Positions 35,176 through 43,171 of a stretch of 64,000 bases of DNA are shown in pieces; the first letter of the stretch is position 1; each line of letters starts with the position of its first letter. Origin of the DNA: Thiomicrorhabdus xiamenensis (GTDB lineage Bacteria > Pseudomonadota > Gammaproteobacteria > Thiomicrospirales > Thiomicrospiraceae). The notes beneath the pieces were generated by a model. That model saw nothing but the letters and a program-made list of their open reading frames with translations. It did not search any database and was not told where the DNA came from. Location: assembly GCF_013282625.1 (NCBI RefSeq), contig NZ_CP054020.1:1302001-1366000 (forward strand), in the 5' to 3' direction. The position numbers and the translations under genes were made by a program.

Positions 35176-36111
35176 ATGAAACAACCCAATCAGCCACAGA
35201 CGGAAAAACTGCAGAAAATACTTGCACGCGCCGGTTTTGGATCGCGACGTTCTGTCGAGACTCTGATCGAGCAGGGCCTGGTCAAGGTCAACAACCGTGT
35301 CGCCAAACTCGGTGACCGAGCCAGTCAGGAAGACAAGATCAAGGTTCGTGATCAACTGCTCAAAACGTCTCAACTCGCCCCAGCCGCCACTAAAGTCATT
35401 CTGTATAACAAACCGGAAGGACTGGTCTGTACTCGCAAGGACGAAAAAGGGCGTGATACGATTTTCCGTCACCTGCCGCGTTTGCATCAGGGACGTTGGA
35501 TCAGTATCGGCCGTCTGGATCTTAATACCAGCGGTCTGTTGATTCTGACCAACAACGGAGAATTGGCTAATCGTCTGATGCACCCGTCCTACCAGATCGA
35601 ACGCGAGTATATGGTCCGTGTTTTCGGCGAAGTCAGTGAAGAGATCGTCAAGCAGTTAACCAAAGGTGTACAACTTGAAGACGGACCGGCGAAATTCGAC
35701 CGCGTCATCGCTTTACCTTCCGAAGAAGACTCTTTAAACCGTTGGTATCGTGTCATCATTAAAGAAGGGCGCAACCGTGAAGTCCGTCGTCTTTGGGAAG
35801 CAGTCGGCTTGCAGGTTAACCGACTGCACCGAATACGTTACGGCGATTTCTCTTTACCGCGAAATTTGAAAAAAGGCAAAACTGAAGAGTTGACCTGGAA
35901 ACAGGTTAATCAGCTGCTACGTTCCGTTGAGCTTGCTGAAGAAGGTCGTCCTGATCTGCGGGTAAACAACCGCATCGATAAAGCCGGTTTGGCCAAAAGA
36001 GATGCCAGAAAATCGGAGCGAACCATGGTTGGCCGCTATACCGGTAAAGGTGCGCGTAAATCAAATCGCATGAATGGCGGAAGTGGCCGAGCATTTAAAA
36101 ACGGTAAGTAA
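35176..36111 (+). CDS. rluB: 23S rRNA pseudouridine synthase RluB
   Basis: 311 residues. S4-like RNA-binding N-terminus (EKLQKILARAGFGSRRSVE), catalytic Asp in GRLDLNTSGLLILTNNGEL, YMVRV and GRNREVRRLW motifs. Family members make pseudouridine 2605 in 23S rRNA. The C-terminal 50 residues form a basic Arg/Lys/Gly-rich tail. A bidirectional terminator lies after it at 36147-36182. Confidence 0.92.
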   Translation: MKQPNQPQTEKLQKILARAGFGSRRSVETLIEQGLVKVNNRVAKLGDRASQEDKIKVRDQLLKTSQLAPAATKVILYNKPEGLVCTRKDEKGRDTIFRHLPRLHQGRWISIGRLDLNTSGLLILTNNGELANRLMHPSYQIEREYMVRVFGEVSEEIVKQLTKGVQLEDGPAKFDRVIALPSEEDSLNRWYRVIIKEGRNREVRRLWEAVGLQVNRLHRIRYGDFSLPRNLKKGKTEELTWKQVNQLLRSVELAEEGRPDLRVNNRIDKAGLAKRDARKSERTMVGRYTGKGARKSNRMNGGSGRAFKNGK

Positions 36112-36146
36112 TCCGCTTAACAGCAGATAAATATTTAGTTTTCGAA

Positions 36147-36182
36147 AGAAAAAAGGCGGTCAATTAGATGACCGCCTTTTTT
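36147..36182. terminator. Bidirectional terminator between rluB and 36214 gene
   Basis: Perfect 12-bp arms AAAAGGCGGTCA (36151-36162) and its complement (36169-36180), 6-base loop, with A-rich left and T-rich right flanks. Confidence 0.9.
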
Positions 36183-36213
36183 GTATGCAGTATATATTCG
36201 AGCCTGAAACCTG

Positions 36214-36825
36214 TCAGTAAATCACCCGGCTACCAGGAACGATAATATTCACGTCTTTAACATACAGAATTTCGCCGGCGTGCTCGCCTTTGTCATTACG
36301 TTTAATCGAAGTTTTCCATTCCCAGCCCGTCGTGCGTTTAATATTGACCAAAGTTCCGCGTAATGAAACGATATCGCCGATTTTAATGTCCAACATTTTC
36401 TTGCGCACGTCTTTGCTGGCCGGAATAAGGTGTACGCTGGCGGTACTGGTCATGACCTGGTCATCACTGATCACATCCGGGCTGTCAATATCCCATTTGT
36501 ACTGGTGATTGAAAATAGAAATGTCGACATTTTGATAAACACTTTCATCGGACATTTTCCCCCAACCAATTACCAGCTGCATCGGTGCCAGCCACCCCTT
36601 GCGATCCAGGTAGGAAATCGATGCATCCAGCACTCGAGCTTCGACTTCAAAATCCGCAAGCGGATGAAAGATAAAATCATCCATACGGAACTGATCCATG
36701 CTGGTTTCATATTGATAAGGCGCCGATGCGGCGAAGACTCCGGGACCATAGGAATCAGCCTTACCGATATGGTAAAAATGAAACCACAGGCCGCCCAAAA
36801 TCAATAGTGCAAGAATTTTTTTCAT
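36214..36825 (-). CDS. Membrane-anchored or exported protein, unknown family
   Basis: 203 residues. The N-terminal hydrophobic stretch (4-17, ILALLILGGLWFHF) is a short signal or anchor. The remainder is rich in beta strands (FEVEARVLDAS, MQLVIGWGKM, DVISDDQVMTST) and ends IIVPGSRVIY; the segment IGDIVSLRGTLVNIKRTTGW is like an OB-fold strand. Resembles uncharacterised proteins of gammaproteobacteria; no functional assignment. Next in the same direction is slyX, 70 bases upstream. Confidence 0.7.
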   Translation of the reverse strand: MKKILALLILGGLWFHFYHIGKADSYGPGVFAASAPYQYETSMDQFRMDDFIFHPLADFEVEARVLDASISYLDRKGWLAPMQLVIGWGKMSDESVYQNVDISIFNHQYKWDIDSPDVISDDQVMTSTASVHLIPASKDVRKKMLDIKIGDIVSLRGTLVNIKRTTGWEWKTSIKRNDKGEHAGEILYVKDVNIIVPGSRVIY

Positions 36826-36894
36826 AGAACGCTTTTATTGGTTTAGATTGAATAAAACTAGTATAACCTCTGTTTTAAGAGGTTTTTAAGCATA

Positions 36895-37140
36895 TTAATA
36901 GTGCGGTGGTGGAATTTCTTCTTCCGGGCGTTTTATGACTTGTTCATTCAACGATTGAATGTAGTCTTTCAATAACCCCAGCTTTTTTTCCAGCATCTGA
37001 ATTTTCGTATACTGATCCGCCAGCGTTTTTTCCATTTCAACATGCATCTGTTCGTGATGACTGATGGCAATTTCCAAGGTTTCGATTCGCTGCACAAGCT
37101 GTGCATCGGAGGCTGTCTTTTCACTATTCTGATTACACAT
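36895..37140 (-). CDS. slyX: SlyX-like coiled-coil protein
   Basis: 81 residues from ATG 37140. Short coiled coil (about 15-65; QRIETLEIAISHHEQMHVEM, KKLGLLKDYIQ) with the typical PPHY-ending. SlyX is of unknown function. The start overlaps the end of the upstream M61 peptidase gene by 8 bases, implying translational coupling. Confidence 0.85.
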   Translation of the reverse strand: MCNQNSEKTASDAQLVQRIETLEIAISHHEQMHVEMEKTLADQYTKIQMLEKKLGLLKDYIQSLNEQVIKRPEEEIPPPHY

Positions 37141-39061
37141 CGTTGTTAACACCATTCGAAGGGTTTTCCAGCCATACAGCCCCCTCGTTCTGAGGCATTC
37201 TTGGCTCCTTAAAGGAAAGCTCTACCCGATCGGTTGTCGATGCAGTTAAAACCAGTCTACATTGACGCAATTCATCACGACGGAAATAGCTGCATGTCCA
37301 TTTATCACCTATCTGTGCACGTTTAAGAAGGCTTTCCAGCTGCGACTTCGACGTTACTCTCAAGTCATTTATCGCAATAATTTCATCCCCGGAAGAGAGT
37401 CCGGCAAGCTGTGCGGTTCGCTCCTGCCAGACATGTCTCACTGCCAGTGTCTGGTTGGCTGTTTCTTCCAGGTTCGCGCCAAAATCGACTGCCAACTGTT
37501 CCTGAGTATTTCCTTGTCCTCCGGTATCAGCAAGCGAGTTCATATTGCGCAGGGTGAAATTCACACCAAAATGGCTGAACAGGGTGGCGAGATCGTAGTC
37601 TTCCGTCTGATCCAGAAGCTGAGTAAAGAAATCCTTCAGATCGATACCGCTGACTTCCGAACAGATGCGTTCGATTTCAAATTCCTCAAGCCCGATTCCT
37701 TTACTGCCGAAGTGCTGCCACAGATGCAATAGAACCGTATCCAAGCTTTTCTTCCCTTGCGTCTTCTCGCGGATCAAAAGATCAAGAGCCAATGCAACCA
37801 GGCTGCCTTTGGTGTAGTAGCTGATAATCGCATTCGGAGCGTTTTCATCCTGCTGATAAAATTTTGTCCATGCAAAAAAGCTCGAATCGGCAACCGACTG
37901 TTTAAAACGGCCCGGCATACGGTACACACGGGTCAGCTGTTTCCCCAGCTGATCGAGATAGGTCTGTTCGTCAATCAGACCGCAACGCTGCAATATCAAC
38001 GCATCGTAATAGGAGGTAACGCCTTCAAACCACCAAAGCTGGCGCGAATAGATCGGCTGACTCAAATCCGGGTTCTGATATGCCTTGGGCATTATGCGTT
38101 TTACATTCCAACTGTGAAAATATTCGTGGCTGCACAGTTCAAGAAATTGCAGATAGCCTTCGGTTGGTTTTTGCATGCCTTCATACGGCAGATCATTGCG
38201 ACTGCAGATCAAGGCAGTTGAGTTGCGATGCTCAAGACCGCCGTAGTCGCTGCCGGTAACCATTACCTGAAACAGATAGTTGTCAAAAGGGGCAGCTTCA
38301 CCAAACAGGCGAATTTCATATTCGCAGATAGTCGTCAGATCTGACTTGAGGCGTTCTAAATCGCAATTGAAAACACCGGTTAAGACCATCTTATGCGGCA
38401 CGCCACAGGCACGGAAATCGATCTCCACATAGCTGCCGATTTCAACCGGATAGTCGATCAGCGCCAGATAATTTTCAGCATGGTAATGCCCGAAACCGTG
38501 GTGATCGACTTCCAGAGACGGCATCCCGGTTGCAACCTTCCAGGCATTTTTGACGCAAACCGGTGATTTTTTCAAACTCATCACACATGGGAAATCACGC
38601 TGTCCTTCGGCTTCCAAAAAGACCGATGTACCATTGAAGAAAGCATGAGTGTCATCGAAATGAGCGCCGCGTACAGACAGATCCCAGGCATAGACTTGGT
38701 ATTTAATGGTAAATGCGTTACCCGAGCTGTCGACTTCCCAGGTTGATTTATCAACCGGCGTAACCGTCAAAGGGGTCTGGGCATCGTCATATGCCTGCAA
38801 ATCAATTAAATGTTTGGAAAAATCGCGAATCAGATAGCTTCCTGGAATCCAGTTAGGAAGACTTAAACGCTGTTTCGGTGCCGGAAAAGCAATGCGAAAC
38901 TCCACAGTAAACAGGTGACCGTTTGGATCAAAAGGGGTGATCGTGTAATGACGGGCACAAGGTTCTTCTTTGGTTATAGGCTTAGCCAGTTCCGGGAGTT
39001 TCATCTCCGCCATGTAGGATTGATTAATCTGCTGCAGCTGTGGGGAGCTAAATTGACTCAT
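37133..39061 (-). CDS. M61-family aminopeptidase with PDZ domain
   Basis: 642 residues. The zinc motif is HEYFHSWNVKRI (about residue 315). The N-terminal beta region has LSLPNWIPGSYLIRDFSKHL, and a PDZ domain lies near 525-600 (LAGLSSGDEIIAINDLRV). M61 peptidases remove N-terminal Gly or Ala. No signal peptide is obvious, so likely cytosolic. The stop overlaps slyX. Confidence 0.93.
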   Translation of the reverse strand: MSQFSSPQLQQINQSYMAEMKLPELAKPITKEEPCARHYTITPFDPNGHLFTVEFRIAFPAPKQRLSLPNWIPGSYLIRDFSKHLIDLQAYDDAQTPLTVTPVDKSTWEVDSSGNAFTIKYQVYAWDLSVRGAHFDDTHAFFNGTSVFLEAEGQRDFPCVMSLKKSPVCVKNAWKVATGMPSLEVDHHGFGHYHAENYLALIDYPVEIGSYVEIDFRACGVPHKMVLTGVFNCDLERLKSDLTTICEYEIRLFGEAAPFDNYLFQVMVTGSDYGGLEHRNSTALICSRNDLPYEGMQKPTEGYLQFLELCSHEYFHSWNVKRIMPKAYQNPDLSQPIYSRQLWWFEGVTSYYDALILQRCGLIDEQTYLDQLGKQLTRVYRMPGRFKQSVADSSFFAWTKFYQQDENAPNAIISYYTKGSLVALALDLLIREKTQGKKSLDTVLLHLWQHFGSKGIGLEEFEIERICSEVSGIDLKDFFTQLLDQTEDYDLATLFSHFGVNFTLRNMNSLADTGGQGNTQEQLAVDFGANLEETANQTLAVRHVWQERTAQLAGLSSGDEIIAINDLRVTSKSQLESLLKRAQIGDKWTCSYFRRDELRQCRLVLTASTTDRVELSFKEPRMPQNEGAVWLENPSNGVNNDV

Positions 39062-39207
39062 GCTAGGTTTCCGAATTTCTATTTAATCTTATAAATTTTA
39101 TGTTCTGCGGGTTTTGCAAGGGGATTCTAACAAACTTAAAAAGCGCGGGTTAACGCAAAATTAAGTTTGATTCCCCCCTGTTGCCAGTAATAACTGTCGG
39201 CATTATT

Positions 39208-40215
39208 TTATTTTTCTGAAAGGGCGGCTGTCGGTGGCTGAGCCATTTTCGGGTGTGGCTGGCACAACTTTCCGTTACGCACCGCTACCGCGGTTTTAAA
39301 GCTCAGAAGCACAACCAGCAGCAAGAGGGCAGCTAACAGCGCGCCGGCGCAGACAGCAAAAAAAGTTAGTCCGCTGTGTTCAAACATTTTGAAGCTGGCC
39401 AAGGCAATCGCTGCGAGAGGGAAGCTGTATGCCCACCATGAAAGCGCAAAAGGAATCTTTATAAAGCGTGGCAACTGGGTCAGCAACAATAAGGTCATAA
39501 AGAGGGCGCTGTAAAAAAGGATTCGCGCGAAGTTATCCATCTGCCCGTCATTCAGAATCAGGTACGCCAAGAAGCCGACGGCAGGCGGTGCAATCAGGAT
39601 AAACAGGGTCGGCTCCAGAAGTTTCAGCATGGGCGGGTGGAAGAACAGTCGATAGAGAACGATTGTGAATAGAACCAACCAGAACAAAAGCCCGATACTG
39701 AAAAAGAACCAGCCGATTTCGGGCGAGGAGAAGCGTACCGCACCCAACGGAATCAGGATGTTTCCGACAACCGGTATAAACCATGCCGGGCTGACATGGG
39801 TAATCATCCATTTTTCATGATGCATCCAGTTGCTTAAGATAATCAGCGTCAGTACCAGATGCAATACACTCCCGACATGCCACATAATGGATGCCACCGT
39901 GTGGGAAATTTCACCGATAATCAAACTGATCAGAAGCAGGCTGATACTGAAAGCGGGGAAGAAGTTAATCGCAACCGGGTGGTCTAAGTCATGTTTTACC
40001 TCCTCCGGAAAACGCAGAATTTTGATCAGGTACAAAAAGCTGATCAAAATAAATAGTGCGCTGGTTACCAGTGCACTGATAACAAAGGCATTGGAAGATA
40101 GCCAGTTGAGCTTGGATGCTTCCAGAAGGCCCAGTGTCAAACCACTGAATCCCATGACGGCGCCGAAAAGATTAATCGGGAAATAGGCTAAACGAGACTT
40201 TTGCTCTGATGACAT
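39208..40215 (-). CDS. TDT/TehA-type transporter (SLAC1 fold)
   Basis: 335 residues from ATG 40215 with TGAGGT ribosome site. Ten hydrophobic helices, opening PINLFGAVMGFSGLTLGLLE, then GNILIPLGAVRFSSPEIGW typical of the SLAC1/TehA anion-channel group. Family members move anions such as chloride, nitrate, sulfite or C4-dicarboxylates; the name tellurite resistance is historic. Transported substrate cannot be told. An upstream start at 40308 is rejected because residues 1-31 are hydrophobic but lack the family start. Confidence 0.88.
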   Translation of the reverse strand: MSSEQKSRLAYFPINLFGAVMGFSGLTLGLLEASKLNWLSSNAFVISALVTSALFILISFLYLIKILRFPEEVKHDLDHPVAINFFPAFSISLLLISLIIGEISHTVASIMWHVGSVLHLVLTLIILSNWMHHEKWMITHVSPAWFIPVVGNILIPLGAVRFSSPEIGWFFFSIGLLFWLVLFTIVLYRLFFHPPMLKLLEPTLFILIAPPAVGFLAYLILNDGQMDNFARILFYSALFMTLLLLTQLPRFIKIPFALSWWAYSFPLAAIALASFKMFEHSGLTFFAVCAGALLAALLLLVVLLSFKTAVAVRNGKLCQPHPKMAQPPTAALSEK

Positions 40216-40463
40216 AACCACCTCAGAATTAAAACTTATAAAATTAACTGCAAATAGAATGCAAAATGAAATACGGCCGATTTTCTCGACTGTGATCGCC
40301 TGCACCACACATCATAATCATAACCTCTGGTACAGTCACTTAAATACCTTATGAAAAACAGAAGGAAATTCCATATCTGACGAGAGTCAATTGCCACAGG
40401 TTTGACGAGTAAGAGTATAATGTGCGCTTTATTTCTAAAATTAAATCATTGTGGAGTCTTTAA

Positions 40464-41876
40464 GTGATTCGTACACGCTTTGCACCAAGTCCAACAGGTT
40501 ATTTACATATCGGCGGCGTCAGAACCGCGCTCTATTCTTGGCTATATGCCAAACGCTTCGGCGGAGAATTTATTCTGCGTATCGAGGATACCGATCTTGA
40601 GCGCTCTACGGAAGAGTCCGTCAATGCGATTCTGGAGGGCATGAGCTGGCTTGGTCTGGATTACGATCAGGGGCCGATTTACCAGACGCACCGTTTCGAA
40701 CGCTATAAAGAAGTGATCGACGACCTGTTCAGCAAAGGGTTGGCTTATTACTGCTATGCAACGCCAGAAGAACTTGAGCAGATGCGCGAAGAGCAGAAAG
40801 CCCGCGGCGAAAAACCTCGCTACGATGGCCGTTACCGCGATTTCGACGGCACGCCACCAGAAGGAATTGATCCGGTAATCCGTTTTAAAAACCCGGTTGA
40901 CGGCGAAGTTGTTATTGATGATATGGTCAAAGGCCAGGTTGTGATTAACAATAAAGAGTTGGATGATTTGATCATTGCTCGTTCCGACGGCACGCCAACA
41001 TACAACCTGACGGTTGTTGTCGACGATTGGGATATGGGCGTCACGCACGTTATTCGTGGCGATGACCACCTGAATAATACGCCGCGACAGATTAATCTTT
41101 ATCAGGCGATGGGGGCATCGATTCCAAAATTTGCGCACATTCCTATGGTACTGGGCGAAGATGGTGCTCGTTTGTCAAAACGTCACGGCGCGGTCAGTGT
41201 TCTGCAGTATAAAGAACAAGGGTTCCTGCCGGAAGCGCTGCTGAACTATCTTGTACGCCTTGGATGGTCGCACGGTGATCAGGAAGTCTTTACGATTGAC
41301 GAGATGATCAATCTTTTCGACTTCGACAGCGTAAACGGTTCCCCATCAAGCTTCGACACCGTTAAGCTGACTTGGATTAATGAGCAACATATCAAACAGG
41401 CGGATGCCGAACACTTGGCTAGACACCTGGCTCCGTTTATGACTCAAGAAGGCTGTGATTTGACTCAGGGGCCTTCGCTGGCAATGGTTGCAGACCTTCT
41501 GCGCGACCGCGCCAAAACCCTGATAGAGATGGCTCAATCGGCAACTTATTTCTACAATGACTTCACGGAGTTCGAAGCCGGTGCGGCCAAAAAACATTTG
41601 CGCGGTGTAGCGGAAGAACCGTTGCAGAAGTTGCTGGAAAAACTATCATCTCTGGATACTTGGGAAGCACACGCGATCCATGAACAAATCAATGCAACCG
41701 CAGAAGAGCTCGAAGTCGGTATGGGCAAAGTTGGCATGCCTTTGCGTGTAGCGATTACCGGAGGAGGGCAGTCACCGGCGATTGACGCCACGGCCGAACT
41801 AATCGGAAAAGAACGTTGTTTGACACGCATTCAGATGGCTTTGGACTTTATTGCCGAGCGCGTTGCCAATCAATAA
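40464..41876 (+). CDS. gltX: Glutamyl-tRNA synthetase
   Basis: 470 residues. HIGH motif [19 protein letters not shown] and KMSKS-like LSKRHGAVS. Bacterial discriminating-type layout with the anticodon-binding C-terminal domain. Charges tRNA-Glu. It lies immediately upstream of the tRNA cluster that holds three tRNA-Glu genes, separated by a terminator and a new promoter. Upstream a TATAAT occurs at 40416 with a -35 at 19 bases. Confidence 0.97.
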   Translation: MIRTRFAPSPTGYLHIGGVRTALYSWLYAKRFGGEFILRIEDTDLERSTEESVNAILEGMSWLGLDYDQGPIYQTHRFERYKEVIDDLFSKGLAYYCYATPEELEQMREEQKARGEKPRYDGRYRDFDGTPPEGIDPVIRFKNPVDGEVVIDDMVKGQVVINNKELDDLIIARSDGTPTYNLTVVVDDWDMGVTHVIRGDDHLNNTPRQINLYQAMGASIPKFAHIPMVLGEDGARLSKRHGAVSVLQYKEQGFLPEALLNYLVRLGWSHGDQEVFTIDEMINLFDFDSVNGSPSSFDTVKLTWINEQHIKQADAEHLARHLAPFMTQEGCDLTQGPSLAMVADLLRDRAKTLIEMAQSATYFYNDFTEFEAGAAKKHLRGVAEEPLQKLLEKLSSLDTWEAHAIHEQINATAEELEVGMGKVGMPLRVAITGGGQSPAIDATAELIGKERCLTRIQMALDFIAERVANQ

Positions 41877-41919
41877 TTCCGATCTTAACGGCTATTGATT
41901 GCCGTGTAATCCCTCTAGG

Positions 41920-41947
41920 AACCGCCGCTATGCAGGCGGTTTTTTTA
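41920..41947 (+). terminator. Terminator of gltX
   Basis: Arms AACCGCC (41920-41926) and GGCGGTT (41935-41941), 8-base loop, T7 run. Confidence 0.85.
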
Positions 41948-42071
41948 TTTTTGTGCATTCGTATACAGGCGCAGAAATCGAAAAATCAATGACTTATGAT
42001 TAGTACAAAAGCGTAATGGAGACAGGCGGTTAAAAAGCGCTAAAAAAATACGATTTTTTTGCATTTTAAGC

Positions 42072-42099
42072 TTGACCCCACAAGGGAAGTCTTTATAAT
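42072..42099 (+). promoter_or_regulatory. Strong sigma-70 promoter for the tRNA operon
   Basis: TTGACC (42072-42077), 16-base spacer and perfect TATAAT (42094-42099), followed by a GC-rich CGCC discriminator, typical of stable RNA promoters. The first tRNA begins 20 bases later. Confidence 0.8.
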
Positions 42100-42118
42100 A
42101 CGCCTCCATCAGATCAGG

Positions 42119-42194
42119 GGGGCTATAGCTCAGCTGGGAGAGCGCAACACTGGCAGTGTTGAGGTCAGCGGTTCGATCCCGCTTAGCTCCACCA
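42119..42194 (+). tRNA. tRNA-Ala (GGC)
   Basis: 76 bases including encoded CCA. Acceptor GGGGCTA pairs with TAGCTCC; anticodon loop CTGGCAG gives GGC; T arm GGTTCGATCCC. First of six tRNAs. Confidence 0.95.
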
Positions 42195-42235
42195 ATATCT
42201 GTAAAGTCCTTGAAAAAGGCAACGCATTACAATGC

Positions 42236-42311
42236 GTCCCGTTCGTCTAGAGGCCTAGGACACGGCCCTTTCACGGCTGTAACAGGGGTTCGACTCCCCT
42301 ACGGGACGCCA
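42236..42311 (+). tRNA. tRNA-Glu (UUC), copy 1
   Basis: 76 bases with CCA. Acceptor GTCCCGT with ACGGGAC; anticodon loop CTTTCAC gives TTC. Sequence identical to copies 2 and 3. Confidence 0.96.
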
Positions 42312-42312
42312 C

Positions 42313-42388
42313 GCGGGAATAGCTCAGCTGGTAGAGCGCAACCTTGCCAAGGTTGAGGTCGCGAGTTCGAACCTCGTTTCCCGCTCCA
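42313..42388 (+). tRNA. tRNA-Gly (GCC), copy 1
   Basis: 76 bases with TCCA end. Acceptor GCGGGAA with TTCCCGC; anticodon loop TTGCCAA gives GCC. One base after tRNA-Glu. Confidence 0.95.
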
Positions 42389-42607
42389 AATTTAGTCATA
42401 TTGATACTCAGTCCAATAGAGTTTCAGTAGGGCGCTTATTGAAATATAAGCAATTTAAAAATTGATCTCATTAATTTGAGAGCTTTTTAAGAAATTTTAG
42501 CTAGAGATTTTTCTTTAGTTCGAGGAAGCTTGAAGGGCCTGCAGATGGGTAGGTGACTGAAAGCAGACAAAGACATTAAGAAAAATAACAGCTAAAAATC
42601 TAAAAAA

Positions 42608-42683
42608 GTCCCGTTCGTCTAGAGGCCTAGGACACGGCCCTTTCACGGCTGTAACAGGGGTTCGACTCCCCTACGGGACGCCA
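42608..42683 (+). tRNA. tRNA-Glu (UUC), copy 2
   Basis: Identical to the copy at 42236, preceded by an A-rich spacer. Confidence 0.96.
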
Positions 42684-42684
42684 C

Positions 42685-42760
42685 GCGGGAATAGCTCAGC
42701 TGGTAGAGCGCAACCTTGCCAAGGTTGAGGTCGCGAGTTCGAACCTCGTTTCCCGCTCCA
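42685..42760 (+). tRNA. tRNA-Gly (GCC), copy 2
   Basis: Identical to the copy at 42313, one base after tRNA-Glu copy 2. Confidence 0.95.
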
Positions 42761-42971
42761 ATTTTATTGGATGAAAAGATGATTTCAAATCATCCAATTT
42801 AAAGTCCTGCGCAAGCAGGCACTACAAGCAATCTCATTTGAGATGCTTTTTTAGAATTTTCTGTTAGGAATTTTTTCTAAGATTGCGAAAGGTTTCGCGA
42901 GTGTACAAAAGGGTACTCGAGCGAAAACTGACAAAAAGATTAGGAAAAATAACAGTAGAAAAGCTAAAAAA

Positions 42972-43047
42972 GTCCCGTTCGTCTAGAGGCCTAGGACACG
43001 GCCCTTTCACGGCTGTAACAGGGGTTCGACTCCCCTACGGGACGCCA
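42972..43047 (+). tRNA. tRNA-Glu (UUC), copy 3
   Basis: Identical to the other two. No tRNA-Gly follows; a terminator does. Confidence 0.96.
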
Positions 43048-43052
43048 TATTC

Positions 43053-43091
43053 AAAAGCCCGCTGGAATGTTTGATTTCAGCGGGCTTTTTT
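43053..43091 (+). terminator. Terminator of the tRNA operon
   Basis: Arms GCCCGCTG (43057-43064) and CAGCGGGC (43078-43085), 13-base loop, T6 run. Confidence 0.85.
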
Positions 43092-43111
43092 ATTGCCCGT
43101 AAAAAGATAAA

Positions 43112-43142
43112 TAAAAAAGCCGGTCAATATTAATTGCCGGCT
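43112..43142 (-). terminator. Terminator of relA
   Basis: Arms AGCCGG (43118-43123) and CCGGCT (43137-43142), extended by an inner CAAT/ATTG pairing with one bulge. Minus-strand T run from 43113-43118. Confidence 0.75.
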
Positions 43143-43171
43143 CTATTTAGCTACTGCCTTACACGATCTGA

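Larger units (their letters stand above)
42236..43047 (+). repeat. Tandem tRNA repeat unit (Glu-Gly-spacer)x2 plus Glu
   Basis: A unit of about 370 bases (tRNA-Glu, 1-base gap, tRNA-Gly, about 215-base spacer) is repeated: Glu copies start at 42236, 42608 and 42972 (steps 372 and 364). tRNA copies are identical; spacers are diverged but share a homologous 3' end, e.g. an A-rich AAAAATAACAG followed by CTAAAAAAGTCCCG. Confidence 0.9.

Noticed and set aside
40416..40421. TATAAT before gltX paired with TTGACG at 40402
   Set aside because: The spacer is only 8 bases; a TTGCCA at 40391 gives 19, too loose to call a confident promoter.
42119..43047. tRNA cluster as an integration hot spot with a mobile element
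   Set aside because: No integrase or att-like partial tRNA repeat; repeats are whole tRNA units.
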